Assembly (NCBI GenBank): GCA_018001695.1 | Contig: JAGNHN010000018.1 | Coordinates: 1-57,345, forward strand | Length of the DNA stretch: 57,345 nucleotides | Origin: Lentimicrobiaceae bacterium | GTDB lineage: Bacteria > Bacteroidota > Bacteroidia > Bacteroidales > JAGNHN01 | Direction of reading: 5' to 3' | Part shown: in pieces, positions 48,601-54,900 of the stretch | Position numbering within the stretch: position 1 is the stretch's first letter | Layout: every line of letters starts with the position of its first letter | The notes under the pieces: generated by a model | Database searches by the model: none | Seen by the model: the letters and a program-made list of their open reading frames with translations, nothing else | What the model was told of the DNA's origin: nothing | Made by a program: the position numbers and the translations under genes

Positions 48601-48948
48601 AAACAGGGTGTCGTTGCCCAGGTTAAGCAGCAGAAGATCCAAATACGTGACCCTGAGGGTGTCCTGGGAATAGTTGTAGGTGAACATCGCAAAGGCCGAT
48701 CCCGATTGCAGCGACGGGTGGATCTGCACAAGGGTATCATAGTTAACCAGGGCAGGATCTGCTGTGATCAGCAGGGTAAATGCGGCAATGCCATTGAAGT
48801 TCTGCGCCAGGACCGGAATATCAAGCGTTCCGGGCTGGCAGAGGCTGTCGGAACCCAATTGCAGCAGAGGCTGGGATGACACGCTGATGCTGATCAACCC
48901 CATCCACCACACTGCCCAAGCTGTCATCCATCTCCTCATGCCCGTCAT
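39643..48948 (-). CDS. Giant secreted multi-domain surface protein with type B T9SS sorting domain
   Basis: This 3101-residue protein has a signal peptide ending near SVSSQ. Two cohesin-like modules lie near the N-terminus: about 48870-48485 (TLDIPVLAQNFNGIAAFTLL, then DTLFTIRYNLNGG) and about 47965-47570 (VLVPVIALGFDSVAALGFYL). The bulk is a long series of Ig/PKD-like repeats with recurring LCxGDSVxLxA, GGxxYxW, NPxxxPxxTTxY and GCxxxD motifs. The last 90 residues form the gliding-motility-type (type B) C-terminal domain: WVPNAFTPTGDGINDYF, YNRWGEMVFES and GVYHYVIHY. It resembles SprB-like adhesins. It starts 1 nt after the stop of the upstream giant gene, so the two are co-translated. Confidence 0.93.
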   Translation of the reverse strand: MTGMRRWMTAWAVWWMGLISISVSSQPLLQLGSDSLCQPGTLDIPVLAQNFNGIAAFTLLITADPALVNYDTLVQIHPSLQSGSAFAMFTYNYSQDTLRVTYLDLLLLNLGNDTLFTIRYNLNGGTTALAFAPGSELFDASALLIPGVSWLDGLAKLVSPPPILSQPPPLLSFCLQDPVELLVDAPTATAFRWQYADTATGSIWQDATGGGYNGGLGPLLSFTAQNPAQPRQYRCIVSHYCADTTTPVMVQVLPLPNANAGPDQTILKGQSATLYGSGGPPYQWSTGASTANTTVNPLITTTYYLTVDNGQCQGVDSVVITVNTKDTITLQIGSFSVCGDTVLVPVIALGFDSVAALGFYLNVLPANAGIASFSFLTQFHPGFPSPSLVFHTNNNGSLNIQWTSLSVPLPFTGSDTLFKIRLISQGGSFQFTWNTAFTFVNFDTLVAYPLEFINGTVTVHPKPAAPVVMGDTVCAGSAVQLTATGNGQANWYGQSSGGTPLFTGPSYDPGSNVSGTYTYYAAMLDSNNCLSPRSPVSLLVHPLPLAYAGNDSTLNYGDAAVLNGQGTAGLPPYQFQWSPPGLVSSPSQAATSTLPLTATQTFSLEVTDANACTDTDDVVFTVTGGPLSLDSIGASQSLLCEGDSCLLTAFMAGGTGQYAYTWSPAGLFNNPFAAQPMAGLVSTGLIGLTVTDIVTGDSVMGFRLLNVTPAPQAFSLPPDTALCPGLTTPMILSGSEVGVQYTLFHNGVPIPPSLFGNGSPLSFGPQGLPGQYWVEAFDTTHYCFSLTVDTMTISLLPAANSLIISGGDTLICAGDSILIQAYHMPGYMLEWFLDSTSLNVVGPVLYAVAPGAYSVVASTMDGCRDTSSPLVINLNPLPTITFPPAFALCEGDSIQLLPQISGGIAPLQYAWSGPGTYTLSAPAVADPWFSAGGGFYYLNLEVTDSLGCMTDEEAWIEVFSLPQIQAGPDTTVLFNTTAQVYGFVNPWDIFDYQWTPTALVLNPTQLSSTTTPLQQTTLFQITATDPFSGCSAADSMVVHVTGGPLAILEILRNPDTVCPGDTMWLEVLVSGGSGQFVYNWWSNALQPIFTHPDASHTGAIIPIASLTYISITVTDTITGLADTSYFYAPTYPSPEVTAQNASVCEQDSIHLQATLTVPTVGPYLYAWSGPAGYTGTGNPAHRHPAALSHAGQYHVTVTDGRGCRNTATSNVIVRRKPIIDFTGDTLICQGESTLINLAPTQFANTWWINGNPLSPPQVTLTPNQNTSYQFIARGNNCFDTLELLITVIPPLVVDHYDTLCQGDSIFFAGNYLYNSGIYDDSLSGAYGCDSINRLHLLVHPLPLTPGPPGHPEPLHTPACEHDTAYILLINSQSGISYQLFDTLNGLPQGQPLTGNNDTLFFGVPSAGHSGHYRFLAADTQSGCYIVWDTVLHILHYPLPIPVVGPDTTICPGDSVQLQAGGGASYTWSNGATGTSIWVAPPLATSYTVTVSSVHGCTAAEMVHINLHPAVQALAGPDLLIPFGGDTMLYGGAGGSSGPFSYLWEPAGLLINPAVMQPQTQALTATTVFNLEVNDLVTGCSGRDSMTVWVSGGPLEIMMVWTDPPAVCPGDSMQLLATINGGAGNVQYRWDTLGGGIHSTLTSPYLTPWSSFTMQLIVYDSFNSDTALVPIQVWTPPLAQASGGATVCDGEEIPLDASGGVMYQWDTLPPQGSGSVQWTVQGSGFITVTVYDIHGCSDTDSVYIDALPLPQLLIFNTSPVCQGDTFFLLADLNLAFPQPPQPHTYFWSGPQGFQVNLYDVMVQANSTAQAGNYAFTFIDGLGCTFQQTSQVTIYPAPVVGVSGFQVDYCLNDPVDTVQGFSIQTGWYTGAGMTDLGNGTGYFNPAVAGPGTHFITYGAFGPFGCYSDTLVKLTVYPVDTARILGLEQAYCENSPIDTLFGSPPTGTFSGPGITNLGPGLALFNPATAGFGAGISITYSVSTLHGCQDDTMMSTIVHHAPVANAGPDLSLSAGNDTTLYGSATGNRLHIDWQPSAWLINPNVLMPTTLPLGLTTPFVLTITDTLTGCIDRDTMIVTVSSSPLTILQISAQPALVCQGDTVQLSVTAGGGSGYYTYSWTPPALLNDSSLRQPLAYPVSNTAFTVRVTDQLTGLFRDTLIQIQVYPRPQVALVATTVICDGGNIPLSAMINIPTIPAYSYTWSGPAGFTAYVHDTVLYNVSYWATGIYNLSVTDGRGCTGTDTATITVWPRPVSSLSADTNETCVDGGLIGLTPAAGLGWFIGPGLAGNYFDPALAGPGLATVSFIIIDSVACMDTASVQINVHALPMHYGLTGGGAYCSADSGVHIGLAGSQAHVAYTLLHNGNPVVVDLPGSGSALDFGLFSTAGTYRVYARDTLTGCDDTLSGQLSISIITSPVANAGPDTGFCAGGSVQLLGSGGTTYQWAPAAGLSNVNISNPVASPAATTWYHLTVTQNGCTARDSVLVTVRPLPLVSCGPDTTLCLGDSVQLQAGGGTAYQWSPVSSLSAGNISNPWAKPLVTTTYTVTVTENGCTATDNAVVQIITLSGVGVSPDTSLCAGQSVTLTATGGSTYAWSTVPPASTASVTVQPAVTTTYSVTISQGNCQATESVQVTIVPLPVISLGQDTAICAGDTIPLLAGGGTSYLWAPAAGLSAVNIPNPLASPQDTTRYYVTVTANGCSATDSLDIFVIPLPVAYAGLDTTLCEGDTAWLHASGGDSYLWTPATGLSDPNIPNPWAVLNASQTYVVMVSRGLCHDMDTVQVNVAPLPVITLNPPAPSLCEGDTITLQAGGAMLYEWSPAADLSVTTGNTVKAFPTATGDFRIRATSPAGCIDSLLFTITVHPLPILGLQMPDTILCEGDAIPVQASGASQYTWWPAQGLSTTQGPLVTASPSQTTTYTLTGVSVAGCQSTRDFQLIVLERPMVDLGRDRYLCLGEVILLKVTIDDPFTTLQWQDGSEWPEYQVTLPGIYWVEANNGRCSASDTVEIFECTLLWVPNAFTPTGDGINDYFEPKASTSLQAYNIVIYNRWGEMVFESDQIDQPWDGTFRGQPCPGGVYHYVIHYTGQADRQVYLRNRKTGHVVLIR

Positions 48949-48949
48949 A

Positions 48950-51900
48950 TTAGGGTATGCGTATTATCGTTGTGGTGGCCCGTTCCATGCCCGAAGGGGA
49001 GCCTTGCGTGACCATCAGTTGATAGGCCCCGGGTGCCATCGCCTGCATATTAATTTCAAGGACAAAGGTACCCGCTTTTTCCGTGTAGGCTTCTCCGCTT
49101 TGCAGCACTTTACCTGTCATGTCGAGCAGACTGTGCTGCAGCTTGCCGGCTTGTGCATGAAGCACACTGACTTTCACCTGCTCCCTGCCCGGATTGGGTA
49201 CTGCCTGAAGGTGCAGCTTATTGGACGCCACCGGCGTTGAGACACGCGGAATGCCCAGTCTGGCGCCTGTCAGGATACGGGCGGAAGCATCGCCCGCCAT
49301 GGATCCCGGCATCAGGCTGGGTTGGATCGGCGTCGCCGTTTCTTCCAGCACCAGGGTTGCAAAAGCTTGTCTGTCAAAGTGTTTTCCCTGAAGGTCGAAC
49401 CAACCCAGTCGGAGGATGTCCCCTTCCTGTTTCCATATAGTCCCCGGCGGGGCCTTTTCGACATCCCTGACCTGCTGTCCCGGCCCAAGCCTGAGGATCA
49501 GTGAGACAGAACCACTGATGGCCGCATCCGTCTCCAGGTAAAGCGGCAGGCGGATCATGCCGTCTGACGGCCTGACCAGGGCGGGGTGGGTAAACATCTC
49601 CATCATGGCCTGTGCTTTGGTGAAGGGCTGGTATGAGCCATCCACGTCCCCGAAGCAGAGGATGGGCACACCAAGTCCCTGGATCCCGCCGGTCTGGAGG
49701 TTAACAGGGACCGAAGGCAGCAGCCAGTCGCCGGAAGGGAAGGTATCGACCAGGTTCACGAAGCGCCGCAGTATCATCAGGGCATCCCCGGCATTAACGC
49801 TGCCGCTGGCGTTGACATCCGCAGCCAGGGCCCGCAGGGGACTCAGACTGATCTGGGAGACGCTGTACAGGGCGGCCTGGAGGGCGTCATTGGCGTTGAC
49901 CCCGCCCCAGCTTGCCTGTGTAAAAGGCATGAGGCTGTATGCGCCGGTGGGTTTACAGCCAAAGCGGAACAGCCCCGACTGCGTGGCCTGGCTGTCGCTC
50001 ACCGCCGCAGGCAAGGATTGCAGCAGGATGCCGGTACTGTCCATCAGGGTTTGTATGCTATTATCATAATAGACATGACCGGAAAGGCTGTAAAGGTTGT
50101 CCACGTTGAGCGGGAAGGTCGTATCCACCATACAGTTAGCCGTGGCATAGGTATAGGTGATGAGGTGTGTCCCCGGGCCCGCAGCAGCCGGGTCAAAGAA
50201 GGTGCCGGTGATTCCATTGCCGCTGTACTGTCCGCCTGAGGGAAGCACCAAGTCCGGGATCCAGGGGGGATCGTCGGCACAGAGCTGGGGTTGTGGCTGG
50301 AGGCTTAGCACAGGCACTGCATACACCCCGATCTGGGTTTGTTTAGTTGTTTGACAACCGTTGGTGTCGGTGACCGTGACAGAGAATTGGGTGGAGGTCT
50401 GGGCGTAAAAGAGGAACTGCTGGGAAGTTATTTGATTGCTCCATAAGTAGTTAACTCCTCCGGTGGCGACCAGGGTGAGCCAGGTGTCCGGGCAAAGTGT
50501 CGTATCAGGTGTGATGGTGGCAACAGGCAGGGGCAGAATCGTAACAGGCAGGCTTGCTGTATTAGCGCATCCCTGCATGTCGGTCCCGGTAACAGTATAG
50601 ATGGTGGTCGTCGCAGGCACCACCACTATCCCTGACCCTATCCCTGTCCCTGTCCCATAACTCCAATGGTAGGTATATCCCCCTGTTGCTGACAGGAATG
50701 CTGTATCCCCGGCGCACAGGGTATCCTTGCTGGCAGAGGCGGTCACTACCGGCAGCGGGCTTACCGTGATGGTGATACTGGCCGCGTTGCTGCATCCATT
50801 GGGGTCGGTTCCGGTAACAGAATAGGTCGTATTAGTCGTGGGTGCCACCGTCATCGCTGCTCCTGATCCCAGTCCATGGCTCCAGGTGTACTGCACGGCG
50901 CCTGCGGCGTTGAGGGTGATACTGTCGCCCATGCAAATGGCGGTGTCTGATGCTGTCATGCTGACCTGGATGAGGCTGTCAACAAATACCGTGATGCTGC
51001 CGGTCTGTATGCAGCCATAGACGCTGGTCCCCGTAACTGTATAAGTTGTGGTCGCAGCAGGCGTAACGGTGATCCCTGATCCTGTTCCTAATCCTGCATT
51101 CCAAACATAGGTATCAGCGCCCGTAACAGACAAAACACTGCTACTGCCCGGGCAAAGGGTGGGCGGTGTTGCTGTCACCACCAGGCTGGGCAGGGGGTGG
51201 ACAGTGATGGTGATGCTGGAGGAATTGGTGCAGCCATTGGTGGCGGTGCCTGTCACAGTGTATGTTGTTGTAGCGGTTGGAGTTACTGTTTTACTGGACC
51301 CTGTCCCCAATCCATGGCTCCATTCATACGTACTGGCGCCCGAGGCTGTAAATGCGCTGGAATCACCCTCACAAATTGTGGATGGTGCCGCGGATGCGCT
51401 GACCGTGGGCAGGGCATTCACGTTCACCGTGACTGTCGCGGTATTCGTACAGCCGTTGGTGGCGGTGCCTGTCACAGTGTAGGTTGTTGTGCCAGTTGGA
51501 GTAACTGTCTTGCTGGAACCTGTCCCCAATCCATGGCTCCAGGCATAGGTACTTGCGCCAGAGGCCGTCAATTCGCTGGATACACCCGCACAGATCGTGG
51601 CGGGTGCTGCAGATGCGCTGACCGTAGGCAAGGTATTCACGGTCACCGTGACTGTCGCGGTATTGGTGCAGCCGTTAGCGGCCGTGCCGGTTACGGTGTA
51701 GGTTGTTGTAGCAGTTGGGGTAACTGTCTTGCTGGGACCTGCACCCAATCCATGGCTCCAGGCATAGGTACTGGCGCCGGAGGCGGTCAATACGCTGGAA
51801 TCACCCGCACAGATCGTGGAAGGTGCTGCAGATGCGCTGACCGTAGGCAGGGCATTCACAGTCACCGTGACTGTCGCGGTATTCGTACATCCATTGGCGC

Positions 51901-54900
51901 CTGTGCCTGTCACAGTGTAGGTTGTGGTGGCGGCAGGCATGACTGTCTTGCTGGAACCTGTCCCCAATGTATGGCTCCATTCGTAGGAACTGGCGTCGGA
52001 GGCGGTCAATGCGCTGGAATCACCTGCGCAGATCGTGGAAGGCGCCGCTGATGCGCTGACGGTAGGCAGGGCATTCACGTTCACCGTGACTGTCGCGGTA
52101 ACGGTACATCCATTGGCGGCTGTGCCTGTTACAGTGTATGTTGTTGTAGCGGTTGGAGTTACTGTTTTGCTTAAACCTGTTCCCAATACGTGGCTCCAGA
52201 TGTAAGTGCTTGCGCCGGAGGCGGTCAATGCGCTGGAATCACCTGCGCAGATCGTGGAAGGCGCCGCTGATGCGCTGACGGTAGGCAGGGCATTCACGTT
52301 CACCGTGACTGTTGCGGTATTCGTGCACCCATTGGCGGCTGTACCAGTAACAGTGTAAGTGGTTGTGGCAGTTGGAGTAACTGTCTTGCTGGAACCTGTC
52401 CCCAATGTATGGCTCCATTCGTAGGAACTGGCGCCGGAGGCGGTCAATACGCTGGATTCACCCGCACAGATCGTGGATGGTGCCGCAGATGCGCTGACCG
52501 TGGGTAAGGCATTTACAGTCACAGTAACTGCGACAGTATTCGTACAGCCGTTGGCAGCTGTGCCCGTGACTGTATAGGTCGTTGTGGCATTTGGGGTAAC
52601 TGTTTTACTGGAACCTGCCCCCAATCCATGGCTCCAGGCAAAGGTGCTTGCGCCGGAGGCCGTCAAAACGCTGGAATCACCTGCACAGATTGTGGATGGT
52701 GCCGCAGATGCGCTGACCGTGGGCAGGGCATTCACCGTCACCGTGACTGTTGCGGTATTCGTGCACCCATTGGCGGCTGTACCAGTAACAGTGTAAGTGG
52801 TTGTGGCAGTTGGAGTAACTGTCTTGCTGGAACCTGTCCCCAAAGTATGGCTCCATTCGTAGGAACTGGCGCCGGAGGCTGTAAGCAAGCTGGATAGGCC
52901 CGCACAGATCGTGGATGGTGCCGCAGATGCGCTGACCGTGGGCAGGGCATTCACCGTCACCGTGACTGTCGCGGTATTGGTACATCCATTGGCGGCTGTG
53001 CCTGTTACAGTGTATGTTGTTGTGTCATTTGGAGTAACTGTTTTGCTGGAACCTGTCCCCAAAGTATGGCTCCATTCGTAGGAACTGGCGCCGGAGGCTG
53101 TAAGCAAGCTGGATAGGCCCGCACAGATCGTGGATGGCGCCGCGGATGCGCTGACCGTGGGTAAGGCATTTACAGTCACAGTAACTGCGACAGTATTCGT
53201 ACAGCCATTGGCGGCTGTGCCTGTTACATTGTATGTTGTTGTAGCGGTTGGAGTTACTGTTTTGCTTGCACCTGTCCCCAATCCATGGCTCCATTCGTAG
53301 GAACTGGCGCCGGAGGCGGTCAATACGCTGGATTCACCCGCACAGATCGTGGATGGTGCCGCAGATGCGCTGACCGTGGGCAGGGCATTCACCGTCACCG
53401 TGACTGTCGCGGTATTGGTACATCCATTGGCGGCTGTGCCTGTTACAGTGTATGTTGTTGTAGGGGTTGGAGTTACTGTTTTACTGGAACCTGCCCCCAA
53501 TCCATGGCTCCAGGCATAGGTACTCGCGCCCGTGGCCGTCAATACGCTGGAATCACCCGCACAGATCGTGGAAGGTGCCGCAGACGCGCTCACCGTGGGC
53601 AGGGTATTCACGGTCACCGTGACTGTCGCGGTATTGGTGCAGCCGTTAGCGGCGGTGCCGGTTATGGTGTAAATAGTTGTAGCAGTTGGGATTACTGTTT
53701 TGCTTGCACCTGTCCCCAATCCATGGCTCCATTCATACGTACTTGCGCCCGAGGCTGTCAATGCGCTGGAATCACCCTCACAAATCGTGGATGGTGCCGC
53801 AGATGCGCTAACCGTGGGCAAGGAATTCACGTTCACCGTGACTGTCGCGGTATTGGTGCAGCCGTTAGCGGCGGTGCCGGTCACGGTGTAGGTTGTTGTA
53901 ACCGTTAGGGTAACTGTTTTACTTGCACCTGTTCCCAATCCAAGGCTCCATTCATACGTACTTGCGCCAGAGGCCGACAATACGCTGGATTCACCTTCAC
54001 AGATCGTGTCGGGCAAAGCAATGGCCGTCACCGTGGGTAGGGCATTCACGGTTACCGTGACTGTCGCGGTATTGGTGCAACCATTGCCGTCCGTACCCGT
54101 GACCGTGTAGATTGTTGTAGCCGTTGGAGAAACTGTCTTGCTGGAACCTGCTCCCAGTCCGTGGCTCCAGGCATACGTATTAGCGCCGGAAACGGTCAAT
54201 GTGCTGGAATTGCCTGCACAGATCGTGGATGGTGCCGCAGATGCGCTGACCGTGGGCAGGGCATTCACCGTCACCGTGACTGTCGCGGTATTGGTACATC
54301 CATTGGCGGCTGTGCCTGTTACAGTGTATGTTGTTGTGGCGGTTGGAGTTACTGTTTTGCTCGGACCTGTTCCCAACCCATTACTCCAGGCATAGGTACT
54401 GGCGCCGGAGGCGGTCAATACGCTGGATTCACCCGCACAAATCGTGGATGGCGCCGCAGATGCACTCACCGTGGGCAAGGCATTCACGGTCACCGTGACT
54501 GTCGCGGTATTCGTACAGCCATTGGTGGCGGTGCCGGTTACGGTGTACGTTGTGGTAGCAGATGGGGAAACTGTTTTACTGGAACCTGTTCCCAATCCAT
54601 GACTCCAGGCGTAGGTGCTTGCGCCGGAGGCGGTCAATACGCTGGAATCACCCGCACAGATCGTGGAAGGTGCCGCAGACGCGCTCACCGTGGGCAGGGT
54701 ATTCACGGTCACCGTGACTGTCGCGGTATTGGTGCAGCCGTTAGCGGCGGTGCCGGTTATGGTGTAAATAGTTGTAGCAGTTGGGATTACTGTTTTGCTT
54801 GCACCTGTCCCCAATCCATGGCTCCATTCATACGTACTTGCGCCCGAGGCTGTCAATGCGCTGGAATCACCCTCACAAATCGTGGATGGCGCTGCAGACG

